From Desulfotalea sp. (GTDB lineage: Bacteria > Desulfobacterota > Desulfobulbia > Desulfobulbales > Desulfocapsaceae), in contig NVXR01000001.1 of the NCBI GenBank assembly GCA_002733995.1, positions 62,001 through 126,000 on the forward strand: DNA of 64,000 nucleotides, given 5' to 3'. The translations under genes were made by a program, and so were the position numbers. A model generated the notes under the pieces. It made no database searches, was not told the origin of the DNA, and was given only the letters and a program-made list of their open reading frames with translations. Shown here piece by piece: positions 44,617 through 53,901 of this stretch (within the stretch, counting starts at the first letter, position 1; every line of letters begins with the position of its first letter).

Positions 44617-45391
44617 ACAGCTTGAAGTGATTGCCTACATCCTCGGGCTTATGAGCGTCGGAGCCTAACTGAAATGTCATCTGGTGTTTGCTGGCCATCT
44701 CGAGGATGCGCTTATTTGGGAATGCTTCGTTACGGATAGCAATACCAGAGGTATTAATCTCTAGTGCCAGATTTTTGGCAGCTGCCCGGCCGAGTAGGTG
44801 GTCGATCTTTTGGTAGTGATGGTTGCTGAGAGTATGGCTGGGTAGCCAACGAAAAGGGGCATCTAGATGGCAGAGCATTGAGCCATTAATGACGTCGATT
44901 GCTTCAAGAAGTGTGTCGAGGTATTTACTAAAAAGAGCTGCGGTGTCGAGTTGAACTGCACGCTTAAGAGTATCGGGATTTTTACTCAGAAGGTTGAAGT
45001 GGTATTGGTCACCCTCAATCTTCTGAAAGTGGCAAGAAATACCGATTAAGTCCCAGTTCCTGCTGTTGATTCTTTCGAGCAGCACATCTTTACAGTCAGG
45101 GTTGTAGCCGCATTCAACTCCGAGTCCGATCTCTATCTTGTCTCTATATTTTTCCTGCAGTCGTCTGCCTTCCTCGAAGTAGTAGTCAAAATCCTTCTCA
45201 GAAAGCCAGGAAGTTTTGGGCGTAATAATACCCTCCTCCATATGCTCTAAAAAGACTATGTGCATGAGTCCTCTTTTCAGGGAGGCAAGCACGTATTCTT
45301 CCATTTCTCCTAGAGCGTGTCCACAGAGCCGCGTGTGTATATGGGTGTCACAGTATATTGATGAATAACGTGAAGACCCCAAATATTTCAT
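44609..45391 (-). CDS. PHP-domain phosphatase, histidinol-phosphatase-like
   Basis: A 260-residue PHP-fold metal enzyme. CDTHIHTRLCGHA holds the first metal-binding His pair; FLEHMEEG, GVECGYNPDC, GISCHFQKIEG, LCHLDAPFR and GSDAHKPEDVG give the remaining metal ligands. It resembles HisK-type histidinol-phosphatases, but relatives have other phosphoesterase roles and no his gene is nearby. Its 3' end overlaps the HEAT/receiver gene on the opposite strand by 8 bp. Confidence 0.75.
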   Translation of the reverse strand: MKYLGSSRYSSIYCDTHIHTRLCGHALGEMEEYVLASLKRGLMHIVFLEHMEEGIITPKTSWLSEKDFDYYFEEGRRLQEKYRDKIEIGLGVECGYNPDCKDVLLERINSRNWDLIGISCHFQKIEGDQYHFNLLSKNPDTLKRAVQLDTAALFSKYLDTLLEAIDVINGSMLCHLDAPFRWLPSHTLSNHHYQKIDHLLGRAAAKNLALEINTSGIAIRNEAFPNKRILEMASKHQMTFQLGSDAHKPEDVGNHFKLFS

Positions 45392-45421
45392 GATAATATG
45401 CTGGCTGGTTGGGCAACGGTG

Positions 45422-45616
45422 TTAGGCGTTTCCTTTTGGGAAAAAATGCAGGGTGCCATCGATGTCGGAGGTGTCGCAGAAGTGTCCTCGTTCCAGTTCA
45501 AAATCGAGGTATTCTTCAATACCTTCAATCTTCAATGAGAGAGCGGGGCCATCTTGGAGATGATATACAACTGTGTCAACATGTGTTAAATCAACTGGGC
45601 TACAAAATATTTTCAT
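45422..45616 (-). CDS. small conserved-looking protein, unknown function
   Basis: A 64-residue soluble protein (MKIFCSPVDLTHVDTVVYHL, ending FFPKGNA), acidic and with a mixed alpha/beta pattern. An ATG at 45625 would add three residues. It lies 30 bp upstream of the PHP gene on the same strand. I recognise no family. The amino-acid composition looks real, but no strong ribosome binding site is visible. A frame on the other strand over the same bases is less protein-like. Confidence 0.5.
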   Translation of the reverse strand: MKIFCSPVDLTHVDTVVYHLQDGPALSLKIEGIEEYLDFELERGHFCDTSDIDGTLHFFPKGNA

Positions 45617-45625
45617 TCTATGCAA

Positions 45626-46071
45626 AATCTTTACTACTCCAAGTTACTGTCTAAGGGTTAAAAGTAGTGAAACTATTGAGCAACACTCTAACTGCTTTTG
45701 TTGTGGTCTTCGAAGGTAATACTCGTATGCTTCAAAGCTCAGATTCAATGGATTTGAAGAAACGTGAACGTTGAGACGGGCATTTAACCGATATGTACGA
45801 GCCTTCTGAATTGTTACAAAATTGCTTCTTAACCAGATAAGATATACGAAAAAAACACAAAAACTGCAAGTAATAAGGATAAACAAATAACGAAAAAACA
45901 GGTGGTGTTGAATTCTGAAAATGAGACAAGCTGCATCTTATAATGCAGCTATGGCTAGAGAACCGAAATAGGTTTACACAAGGCTCCTAGCTGTTTACTA
46001 TGCGTGGTTATCTGCAAAAAACAACGCTCCCCCGGGGGAGTCATATATAACTTTTCATTTAGGTGATGTTA
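45626..46071. other. gap with a GC palindrome
   Basis: No convincing gene is seen in about 445 bp. A perfect 14-bp palindrome, CTCCCCCGGGGGAG (46027-46040), lies 32 bp before the start of the YkgJ-type gene, where an operator could sit. TTAGGTGA before that start is a ribosome binding site. Confidence 0.4.
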
Positions 46072-47031
46072 ATGAGTAATGAAAACAACGATGTTAAAGT
46101 GAAGATGCTTTTCGGTAAAGAAAACAACCCATCTTCAATCGAACCTAAAAAACTTACTTTGGACAGTCATATCAAGTTTCGTTGTCATCCAGGGGTAAGA
46201 TGTTTTACAGCGTGTTGTGGCGGGATTAAGATAGTCCTTACCCCCTATGATATTTTACAGTTGACTAGAAGACTTGAAATTCCGGCCCACGAGTTTTTAC
46301 ACAAGTACACATCACCAACATATCTTGAAAAGACCGATATGCCTGGTGTTATGATAAAAATGCGTGAGGATGACAATAAATGTCCATTTGTAACTCCTGA
46401 GGGCTGCACCATTTATACAGACCGCCCGACAGCATGCAGGTATTATCCTGTTGGAATGGCTGATTTTCATGAAGGCGGTAGTCGAGATGCCGACGGAAAA
46501 GAAACTATTGCAATGGAAGAAAAATTCTTTTTTACCGTTCGAGAAGACCACTGCAAGGGATTTGAAGAAGACAAGGAATGGACCATCCGTGAATGGCGCA
46601 AGGATCAGGGTGTCGATGTAAGAGATGAAATGAACAAGGAATGGCTTCGTCTTGTCATGCGACGTAAATCTTTTGGTCTGCAGGCAACGCTTTCTGAGCA
46701 GGCGAAACGAATGTTTTTTATGGCATCCACCGACCTTGCAACATTTCGCAGGTTTATCTTTGAGAGTTCTTTTCTAGACACTTACGTACTAGATGAGAAA
46801 ACCATTGAAAAACTTAAAGAAGATGATGTTGAACTCATGCTCTTCTCCTTTAAATACCTGGCTGCAACATTGTTTGGTGCAGAGGCGATTTCTATCAAGG
46901 AAGAGAAGATTAAGGCAAAGGTTGCCCAGATGAAGGAGCAGCAGGATGAAACCGTAAGGAATTCTGTCAAAGAATACGAAGAGCTTAAGGCTAACACAGC
47001 AAAAGAGAAAAAGGCTACAGGCATTAAATAG
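46072..47031 (+). CDS. YkgJ-family cysteine cluster protein
   Basis: A 319-residue protein from the ATG at 46072 (an ATG at 46063 is also possible). FRCHPGVRCFTACCGG and CPFVTPEGCTIYTDRPTACR hold the spaced Cys residues of the YkgJ/PF03692 family, thought to bind zinc or an iron-sulfur cluster. After about residue 230 the protein becomes helical and Lys/Glu rich, probably a coiled coil (IKAKVAQMKEQQDE...). The function of the family is unknown. The gene has its own promoter region and ends at a strong terminator. Confidence 0.75.
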   Translation: MSNENNDVKVKMLFGKENNPSSIEPKKLTLDSHIKFRCHPGVRCFTACCGGIKIVLTPYDILQLTRRLEIPAHEFLHKYTSPTYLEKTDMPGVMIKMREDDNKCPFVTPEGCTIYTDRPTACRYYPVGMADFHEGGSRDADGKETIAMEEKFFFTVREDHCKGFEEDKEWTIREWRKDQGVDVRDEMNKEWLRLVMRRKSFGLQATLSEQAKRMFFMASTDLATFRRFIFESSFLDTYVLDEKTIEKLKEDDVELMLFSFKYLAATLFGAEAISIKEEKIKAKVAQMKEQQDETVRNSVKEYEELKANTAKEKKATGIK

Positions 47032-47054
47032 TTATATCTCTAGTATCTTGAAGC

Positions 47055-47095
47055 AAAAAGGGGTGTGTGGAAAATTTCCACACACCCCTTTTTTT
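47055..47095. terminator. strong bidirectional terminator
   Basis: AAAAAGGGGTGTGTGG and CCACACACCCCTTTTT form a long perfect stem around AAAATTT, with a T-run on each strand. It ends the YkgJ-type gene and can also stop reading from the porA side. Confidence 0.85.
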
Positions 47096-47116
47096 ATAAA
47101 CGTAACGGCTTTAGCG

Positions 47117-47164
47117 CCCGATCAGCTGAATGTTGTGACAACTAACATTCATCAGCTGATCGGG
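47117..47164. other. second hairpin, just after the porA stop
   Basis: CCCGATCAGCTGAATGTT (47117-47134) pairs with AACATTCATCAGCTGATCGGG (47144-47164) with a three-base bulge. It lies 11 bp beyond the porA stop on the minus strand. No T-run follows on that strand, so it may protect the mRNA end while the adjacent hairpin terminates. Confidence 0.5.
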
Positions 47165-47174
47165 TGGGAAAAAA

Positions 47175-50100
47175 CTACTCTCCCTTTTCTGTTTCAGGCT
47201 CAAGTGCTGCAGCAAGACTCTTCAAGAATTTCCATCCTTTAAGAACATCTTTCTGGGATTCGGCCAATAAATCATCGGCAGAATCAGGATTCATACGTTT
47301 GAGCATTCTGTAACGGTTTTCACCAAGAGCATACTCTTCAAAAGTGATAGAAGGCTCTTTCTTAGAGTCAATGATCAATGGATTCTTACCTTGATCCTCA
47401 AGGTCCGGATTGTATCGGTAAAGAGGCCAATGACCGCAGGCAACTGCTTTCTTCTGTTGCTCAAGTCCCAGAGCCATGTTGATACCATGGTTAATACAAT
47501 GGGAGTAAGCGATGATGAGAGACGGGCCGTCGTAGGCTTCTGCCTCTGCTATTGCCTTGATTGCTTGGGCTGGATTTGAGCCAATACTAATTTGGGCAAC
47601 ATACACATTCCCGTAAGTAGCAAAAATCATACCCATATTCTTCTTAGGCATTTTCTTACCGCCGGATGCAAATTGTGCGGTTGCAGCACGTGGGGTAGAT
47701 TTGGACATCTGCCCACCGGTATTGGAATAAACTTCGGTATCCATTACGAGAATATTAACATTCTCACCTGAAGCAAGAACGTGATCAACACCACCATAAC
47801 CGATATCGTATGCCCAACCATCACCACCAAAGGCCCAGACAGACTTCGTCACAAGATATTCGGTGAGAGGACGAAGTCGTTTTGCGATAATGTTACTACT
47901 TTTTGCAAGGAGTGTATTAAGCTCTGCGACTCGTTCGCGCTGTGCTTCGATGTCCATCTGTGTTAGCTGGGTCGCATCGGTGATTGCATTGGCAATTTCC
48001 TGGCTGATAATGCTCGCCTCAGCTGCTGCGGCAACAAGTTCGATAGCCTGCTGGTTTAACTTGTTCACTGTGGTTCTCATACCGGCTGCAAATTCAGCGT
48101 TATCTTCAAACAGTGAATTTGCCCAGGTAGGTCCACGACCGTCCTCACGCTTACAGTATGGAGTTGTTGGCAGGTTACCTCCATAGATGGAGGAACAACC
48201 AGTGGCGTTTCCGACCATCATTCTGTCACCAAACATCTGGGTTATCAGCTTGACGTAAGGGGTCTCGCCACAACCGGCACATGCACCTGAGAACTCAAAG
48301 AGTGGGCGCATCAACTGGCTGCCTTTAATCGTAGCAACATTGATTATTGCAGGATCAATTTCTGGTAGACCAAGGAAGTATTCTACATTCTTGGACTGTG
48401 TTTCTTTGATCGCTTCGGTGTTCGGTGCCATGACAAGGGCTTTGGTTTTAGCCGGGCAGACACTTACACAGAGAGTACAACCGCAACAGTCTTCGGTGAA
48501 AATCTGTAAAGCAAACTTTTGCCCTTTAAAAGCCTTACCTACTGCATCAATAGAGTCGAACGCTTGCGGCGCATCTTTAATCTCTGGGACGATTTTGATA
48601 CGGTTCGCAGCATGGGGGCAGACAAGAGAACATTGCCCGCATTGGATACAGTTTTCTGAAACCCATTGTGGAACGGCAGTAGCTATATTCCGTTTTTCAT
48701 ATTGGGTGGTTGCTGTAGGCCAGGTTCCATCATCAGGTATTTGAGAAACTTTAAGTCTGTCTCCGTTTCCTTCAATGATTTTTGCGGTGACTTCCTGAAC
48801 AAACTTTGGTGCATGCTCTGGTACAACCGGTGGAATGGCTTTGCCATCTACAGTGGTTCCCAGTGCAACTTCAACGATGTTCTTAACAGCGCCATCTACA
48901 GCGTCATAGTTCATCTGTACAATCTTGTCACCTTTCTTGCCGTAGGTCTTTTTGATGGCATTTTTGATAGCCTCAATTGCTTCATCCTGAGTAAGAATTC
49001 CAGAGATGAGGAAGAAGGCGGTCTGCATGATCATATTGATACGTGCACCAAGACCTAAAGCTAGTCCGAGCGAAACAGCATCTATGATATACAATTTGGC
49101 GTTTTTATTGATGAGATCCTGTTGAACCTTACCAGGCAGTTCATCCCACACGGTCTCTTTGGTGAAATTTGTTGTGAGCAGGAAGGTTCCACCTTCATCA
49201 AGATTCTTCAGCATGTCAACTTGCTTAAGGAAAGTGAAGTTATGACAGGCGATGAAGTTAGCTCTATTAATGAGGTATGGAGCAACAACAGGATTTTTGC
49301 CAAAACGCAGATGACTTGTTGTTATAGAACCGGACTTCTTAGAATCGTAAACAAAGTAACCCTGGGCAGAGTTGTCTGTTTCTGTACCAATGATTTTAAT
49401 GGTGTTCTTATTGGCACCAACAGTACCATCAGAGCCGAGACCGAAGAACATTGCGCGATAGACGTCAGAACCTTCGATGTTAAAAGATCTGTCGAAATCA
49501 AGACTTGCAAAGGTAACATCGTCGGTGGGACCAACACAATATTTACTCTTTGGTGCCATGGACTTCATGTTGTCAAAAACAGCTTTGACCATAGCGGGGG
49601 TGAACTCTGCTGAACCAAGTCCGTATCGTCCTGCAAGAACAAGTGGCGGATAGATTGTGCTGTTAGCTTCAGCTGCCTCGCCTACCGCTGTACGTACATC
49701 TAGATAGAGTGGATCACCAGGTGCTCCCGGCTCTTTGGTTCTATCGAGGACAGTAATACGTGCAACAGACTCAGGAAGTGAATTGACCATGGCCTTACAG
49801 TCAAATGGTCGATAGAGACGAACCATAACCATACCGACTCTTTCTCCCTGGGAGATAAGATAGTCGACAGTGGCGGCAACTGTTTCACAACCGGAGCCCA
49901 TCATGACTACAACGTTCTCAGCATCAGGGGCGCCATGGTAATCAAAAAGATTGTACTGACGGCCGGTGAGTTCTGCAAACTTATTCATGGTTTCCTGAAC
50001 GATTCCAGGAACCGCGTTGTAGTACTTGTTCACAGTCTCACGACCGGTGAAGAATACATCAGGATTCTGAGCGGTACCACGAATGGTAGGGCGATCTGGG

Positions 50101-50726
50101 GAGAGTGCTCTTGATCTGAACTCAACAATGAGGTCCTCGTCAATCATTTCTCCCATCACTTCGTAACTGACTTCTTCGATTTTTTGAATTTCATGGGAAG
50201 TTCTAAAACCATCAAAGAAATGCACAAAAGGGATGCGTGAAGCAAGAGTTGCCTGGGTTGCAATGAGTGACATATCCATGGCTTGCTGTACGTTTTCTGC
50301 ACAAAGCATTGCCCAGCCGGTTTGACGGGCCGAATAGATATCACTGTGATCTCCGAAGATAGACAGTCCCTGACAAGCGATTGCACGGGCTGTAACATGA
50401 AAAACTGTTGGGGTGAGTTCACCCGCAATTTTGTACATGTTAGGGATCATGAGGAGCAGCCCTTGGGAGGCTGTAAAGGTGGTACAAAGTGCTCCTGTTG
50501 CCAGAGATCCGTGGATGGAGCCAGCTACGCCAGCTTCGGACTGCATTTGATTAACAACGGGTACGGTGCCCCAGATGTTTTTTTGCAAGGTAGCCGATTT
50601 TGTATCGGCTTCAGCTGCAAGTGGAGTGGATGGGGTGATGGGGTAGAGAGTGATGACTTCACTCGTGGCATATGCAACGTGTGTACACGCCTGATTGCCG
50701 TCAATAGTTACCATCTTTCGCGACAT
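47175..50726 (-). CDS. porA: pyruvate:ferredoxin (flavodoxin) oxidoreductase, single chain
   Basis: A 1183-residue enzyme (also nifJ) converting pyruvate and CoA to acetyl-CoA, CO2 and reduced ferredoxin. All domains are in the usual order: the N-terminal pyruvate part (VTIDGNQACTHVAYATSEVI), the middle gamma domain (FFGLGSDGTVGANKNTIK), the two [4Fe-4S] ferredoxin part (CIQCGQCSLVCP, CCGCTLCVSVCP), and the TPP part (CAGCGETPYVKL; GDGWAYDIGYGGVDH; DTEVYSNTGGQMSK). The C-terminal tail found in sulfate reducers is present. AAAGGAG before the ATG is a strong ribosome binding site. It links pyruvate breakdown to anaerobic respiration. Confidence 0.96.
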   Translation of the reverse strand: MSRKMVTIDGNQACTHVAYATSEVITLYPITPSTPLAAEADTKSATLQKNIWGTVPVVNQMQSEAGVAGSIHGSLATGALCTTFTASQGLLLMIPNMYKIAGELTPTVFHVTARAIACQGLSIFGDHSDIYSARQTGWAMLCAENVQQAMDMSLIATQATLASRIPFVHFFDGFRTSHEIQKIEEVSYEVMGEMIDEDLIVEFRSRALSPDRPTIRGTAQNPDVFFTGRETVNKYYNAVPGIVQETMNKFAELTGRQYNLFDYHGAPDAENVVVMMGSGCETVAATVDYLISQGERVGMVMVRLYRPFDCKAMVNSLPESVARITVLDRTKEPGAPGDPLYLDVRTAVGEAAEANSTIYPPLVLAGRYGLGSAEFTPAMVKAVFDNMKSMAPKSKYCVGPTDDVTFASLDFDRSFNIEGSDVYRAMFFGLGSDGTVGANKNTIKIIGTETDNSAQGYFVYDSKKSGSITTSHLRFGKNPVVAPYLINRANFIACHNFTFLKQVDMLKNLDEGGTFLLTTNFTKETVWDELPGKVQQDLINKNAKLYIIDAVSLGLALGLGARINMIMQTAFFLISGILTQDEAIEAIKNAIKKTYGKKGDKIVQMNYDAVDGAVKNIVEVALGTTVDGKAIPPVVPEHAPKFVQEVTAKIIEGNGDRLKVSQIPDDGTWPTATTQYEKRNIATAVPQWVSENCIQCGQCSLVCPHAANRIKIVPEIKDAPQAFDSIDAVGKAFKGQKFALQIFTEDCCGCTLCVSVCPAKTKALVMAPNTEAIKETQSKNVEYFLGLPEIDPAIINVATIKGSQLMRPLFEFSGACAGCGETPYVKLITQMFGDRMMVGNATGCSSIYGGNLPTTPYCKREDGRGPTWANSLFEDNAEFAAGMRTTVNKLNQQAIELVAAAAEASIISQEIANAITDATQLTQMDIEAQRERVAELNTLLAKSSNIIAKRLRPLTEYLVTKSVWAFGGDGWAYDIGYGGVDHVLASGENVNILVMDTEVYSNTGGQMSKSTPRAATAQFASGGKKMPKKNMGMIFATYGNVYVAQISIGSNPAQAIKAIAEAEAYDGPSLIIAYSHCINHGINMALGLEQQKKAVACGHWPLYRYNPDLEDQGKNPLIIDSKKEPSITFEEYALGENRYRMLKRMNPDSADDLLAESQKDVLKGWKFLKSLAAALEPETEKGE

Positions 50727-51046
50727 GATGTGTTCTCCTTTGTTGTACTATTAGTTGTGCCAGTAAGGTGGCGAGAACTGCATAAATAGTATTAAATAGC
50801 CTGAAGGGTCTGTTCTGTCATGCAAGAAACACCCGGTGATAATAGACTACAATTCAGCGAATTACAACATATACAGAGTAATTAAACGCAGCCAAGTATA
50901 GGATATTTATTTAGCTGTTGCAACGGATGAGAAACGTTGATTGGTATTATAAGTAAAATCAATTTGAGGTTGATTGGAAGGGAAATAAAACCCACTTTAC
51001 CCTCGTTTATATTACCCCTATTTTTATCAGTTGAAAGGAAAAAATA
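50727..51046. other. divergent gap between porA and pabBC
   Basis: No gene is seen in 320 bp. It must hold the promoters of porA (minus strand) and of the pabB-pabC fusion (plus strand). GTTGATTGG occurs near 50936 and again, as GGTTGATTGG, near 50971, a possible operator pair. No promoter could be fixed by eye. Confidence 0.35.
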
Positions 51047-53083
51047 ATGTTGCGTATTCAGGATCCTCTGCTGGAGGAGTTGCTTCAGTTTTGCTCTCTT
51101 CAAGACGAATTTGTATTTCTCGATACCTCACTTCCCGATCAGGAAAATAGTCAGTCTTTACTCTTTGTTAAGCCACGAAGGCGGCTTGTGTGTAGAGAGG
51201 GTGATGACCTTGAGTTGTATCTTAAACTTTTACAAAAACAGCTCAGCTCTGGGTACTACTTGGCAGGCTGGATTGGCTATGAATTTGGGTGCATGCTTGA
51301 GGCTCGGTATGATCAAGATACCAGCTCCTTTTCTGAACCTCCGGTAATTCTTGCAGATTTTGGGGTTTTTGTTAAACCATTTAAGTTTAATCATCACACA
51401 GGGGATAATAATTTTCCCCTGCAATATCAACATGGCTTTGGCGCTTTCGATTCAGAATATTCCATTAGCAATCTCAAGCCAAATATGGAGCAAGCCGAGT
51501 TTGTTGAAGCGCTAGGAAAGGTGAAGGAATACATTGCTGCCGGTGACACGTATCAGGTGAATTACACGATGAAACTGCTCTTCGAGTTTCAAGGTTCTGT
51601 AAGCGCCTTTTATAGGTCTCTTCGGAGGAATCAGTCCGTCGGCTATGGGGCCTATATCAAAAACCGGCAGGAGCACATTCTCTCTTTTTCGCCTGAATTG
51701 TTCTTTAGAAAAACTGCGGATAAAATTATCACCAGGCCGATGAAAGGAACAGCTATTCGGGGCAACAACCTTGCTGAAGAGCTGGGGAATATATCGGCCT
51801 TACGTTGTGATCCCAAAAACCGTGCTGAAAACGTTATGATCGTGGATCTTTTGCGCAACGATCTGTCTCGATTGTTGTGTTGCGAGGAAGATTCCTCTGT
51901 GACTACGGTGTCGCTTTTTGATGTGGAATCCTATGAATCTCTGTTGCAAATGACTTCGACTGTTCATGGTGAAGCCCCGAAAGATGTTATTAAAAATCTA
52001 TCTCTTTGTCGCTTGATTCAAAGCCTCTTTCCTTGTGGTTCCATCACCGGAGCCCCTAAAATTCGAACTATGCAGATTATTCAAGAGCTCGAAAAAGGAG
52101 CGAGGGGCGTTTATACTGGTGCTATTGGATACTTTGCACCGGATGGTGATGCGGTTTTTAACGTTCCTATTCGAACTATTTGTTTACGTGGAGGCAGGGG
52201 GGAAATGGGTATTGGAGCTGGTATTACCCATGGTTCAAATCCCCATGAAGAATGGCGTGAATCTTTACTCAAGGGACGTTTTATGACCCATTGTCAACCG
52301 AACTTTAATCTGTTTGAAACAATTCTCTGGAGAGAGGGGAGCGGCTTCTATCTTTTAGACGAGCACCTTTTGCGGCTTAAGCGGGGAGCTACTTATTTTA
52401 AATTCTCTATTGATGTACGCGAACTGGAAAAACGTCTTGAGGAAAGGGCAGCATCCTTTTTAGAGGCTGACTTTTGTCAATCTGGAGTCAGAAGTCAGAA
52501 AAATGACGCTGCACCAACGACCAATAAATTGGATATAGTGCCGGAGCAGCTATTGTGCTCACCTCCGGCAAAAAGCTGTATGCGGGTGCGTCTTGTGCTT
52601 GAGAAGGATGGGCGTGTATCCATAGTAGCAGTTGCGTGCGAGCCTCCACGTTTTACCCAGTTACCTGTAGCTTCTGAGATTGAAAAGAGGGCAGTATCTG
52701 GACGCATACGTTATGCGGAGGAAGGTGTGAAGGAGGAGAAACAGTACCTCAATTATAAAACAAGTCGCAGGCTTACCTATGACAGGCAATACAAAAAAGT
52801 GCTTTGTAGAGGGGATGCGGATGCAATCTTTTGCAATGAAAAAGGTGAGATAACAGAGGGGTGTATCAGTAATATTGTGATATTGAAAGATGGTGTTTTC
52901 ATCACCCCCCAGGTTCATTGCGGTCTCCTCCCCGGAGTGATGCGTGAACAGCTGTTGGCTGGGACGGCGGGGTCATCTGTTCCCGTCGAAATGATTCTGA
53001 GAAGAGATGACCTAGAGGAGGCGGACGCCTTGTTCATCTGTAACTCTGTACGTGGGGTCGTCCGGGTCCGTCTCGTTACTTGA
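51047..53083 (+). CDS. pabBC: PabB-PabC fusion (aminodeoxychorismate synthase and lyase)
   Basis: A 678-residue fusion that would turn chorismate into p-aminobenzoate for folate. The N-terminal part (about 1-420) is a chorismate-binding domain: AGDTYQVNYTMKLLF, ENVMIVDLLRNDLSRL, PCGSITGAPKIRTMQII and the final GAGITHGSNPHEEW. The C-terminal part (about 425-678) is a PLP class IV lyase: FNLFETILW, LLDEHLLRLKRGATYF, YLNYKTSRRLTYD (PLP Lys) and NEKGEITEGCISNIVI. GAAAGGA precedes the ATG. The glutaminase partner PabA is not next to it, so it is encoded elsewhere or free ammonia is used. folC lies 9 kb away. Confidence 0.92.
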   Translation: MLRIQDPLLEELLQFCSLQDEFVFLDTSLPDQENSQSLLFVKPRRRLVCREGDDLELYLKLLQKQLSSGYYLAGWIGYEFGCMLEARYDQDTSSFSEPPVILADFGVFVKPFKFNHHTGDNNFPLQYQHGFGAFDSEYSISNLKPNMEQAEFVEALGKVKEYIAAGDTYQVNYTMKLLFEFQGSVSAFYRSLRRNQSVGYGAYIKNRQEHILSFSPELFFRKTADKIITRPMKGTAIRGNNLAEELGNISALRCDPKNRAENVMIVDLLRNDLSRLLCCEEDSSVTTVSLFDVESYESLLQMTSTVHGEAPKDVIKNLSLCRLIQSLFPCGSITGAPKIRTMQIIQELEKGARGVYTGAIGYFAPDGDAVFNVPIRTICLRGGRGEMGIGAGITHGSNPHEEWRESLLKGRFMTHCQPNFNLFETILWREGSGFYLLDEHLLRLKRGATYFKFSIDVRELEKRLEERAASFLEADFCQSGVRSQKNDAAPTTNKLDIVPEQLLCSPPAKSCMRVRLVLEKDGRVSIVAVACEPPRFTQLPVASEIEKRAVSGRIRYAEEGVKEEKQYLNYKTSRRLTYDRQYKKVLCRGDADAIFCNEKGEITEGCISNIVILKDGVFITPQVHCGLLPGVMREQLLAGTAGSSVPVEMILRRDDLEEADALFICNSVRGVVRVRLVT

Positions 53084-53089
53084 AGGGGC

Positions 53090-53602
53090 TCAGTGGACCA
53101 GTGAATTGTCGTCTTCAGGAGATACTTGAACCGGTGGTATGATAAGACCATGTTCTTTGCCCAGCTCGCGACTAGTGCTCATAAATGAGGATGGGAGAGG
53201 AATCTCACGATCTTCAAGAAGATAGCCGTATTCTTTCGCTTTGATGAGCGTTTCTGAGCTGTCTTCACCTTCTTGATTATCACATAGTGTCTGGATACGA
53301 AGAGCGTCGGTTATGTGTTTACATAAAACGGAGTGGTTTTCGTGCAAACTGAGAAGTTGCTGCTCGATGTGACCCCAATTCTTTTCTCGGAATGTCTGGA
53401 AGCGAGCTTCAGGGTTCGGAGTGCCGAAAATCTCGTTGGTGATTGATCCCGCGAGAATTGAATTTTCTTCCTGATCGTTGTGCGGCTTCATTTTTTCAAG
53501 ATGAATGCGTACTTCTTTGAAGAGAATCATCTGGACAAGACTGACAGCCTCCCGGAGTGATTGAATCAGTTGTGACTTTTTGTCGTTTTGTTCTGTTTCC
53601 AT
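53090..53602 (-). CDS. hypothetical protein, helical
   Basis: A 170-residue soluble, mostly helical protein (LIQSLREAVSLVQMILFKEV; HIEQQLLSLHENHSVLCKHI) with a disordered, Pro-rich C-terminus. I recognise no family or motif. It lies 14 bp from the DUF493 gene on the same strand, so the two are probably co-transcribed. It converges on pabBC with 6 bp between. Confidence 0.65.
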   Translation of the reverse strand: METEQNDKKSQLIQSLREAVSLVQMILFKEVRIHLEKMKPHNDQEENSILAGSITNEIFGTPNPEARFQTFREKNWGHIEQQLLSLHENHSVLCKHITDALRIQTLCDNQEGEDSSETLIKAKEYGYLLEDREIPLPSSFMSTSRELGKEHGLIIPPVQVSPEDDNSLVH

Positions 53603-53616
53603 AGATATTTGAGTCC

Positions 53617-53901
53617 TTATAGAACAAATTTAACTGCTGGAGATTTTTTTAATGTTTCATATATTCCAAGGCGGATTTCTTCATTTGGCACAAGAAGCTC
53701 TGCATTGAGACTGTGGTATTTGCCCTTTGAGGACACGTGGGAGTGGGTAATGGACACTTCAATAGGGGCACAACTTGAGATAATGATTTTTTTTAGCAGA
53801 GTACAATCCTCTCCTATCACCTTGTAAACCCACGTACAGGGGTATTTTATTTCTGGTTGTTCTGGTCCATTGTCACGGGGGGTCTTTTTGTTTAATCGCA
53901 T
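53617..53901 (-). CDS. DUF493/YbeD-like small protein
   Basis: From the ATG at 53901 the protein has 94 residues. YPCTWVYKVIGED opens an ACT-like alpha/beta fold, and SSKGKYHSLNAELLV with EEIRLGIYETLKKSPAVKFVL closes it; both fit DUF493. A start at 53967 would add 22 residues with no family match. DUF493 proteins probably have a regulatory role; none is established here. Confidence 0.7.
   Translation of the reverse strand: MRLNKKTPRDNGPEQPEIKYPCTWVYKVIGEDCTLLKKIIISSCAPIEVSITHSHVSSKGKYHSLNAELLVPNEEIRLGIYETLKKSPAVKFVL

Noticed and set aside
45409..45654. An 81-codon frame on the plus strand opposite the small gene at 45422
   Set aside because: Arg/Cys-rich translation without a ribosome binding site; the minus-strand frame looks more protein-like.
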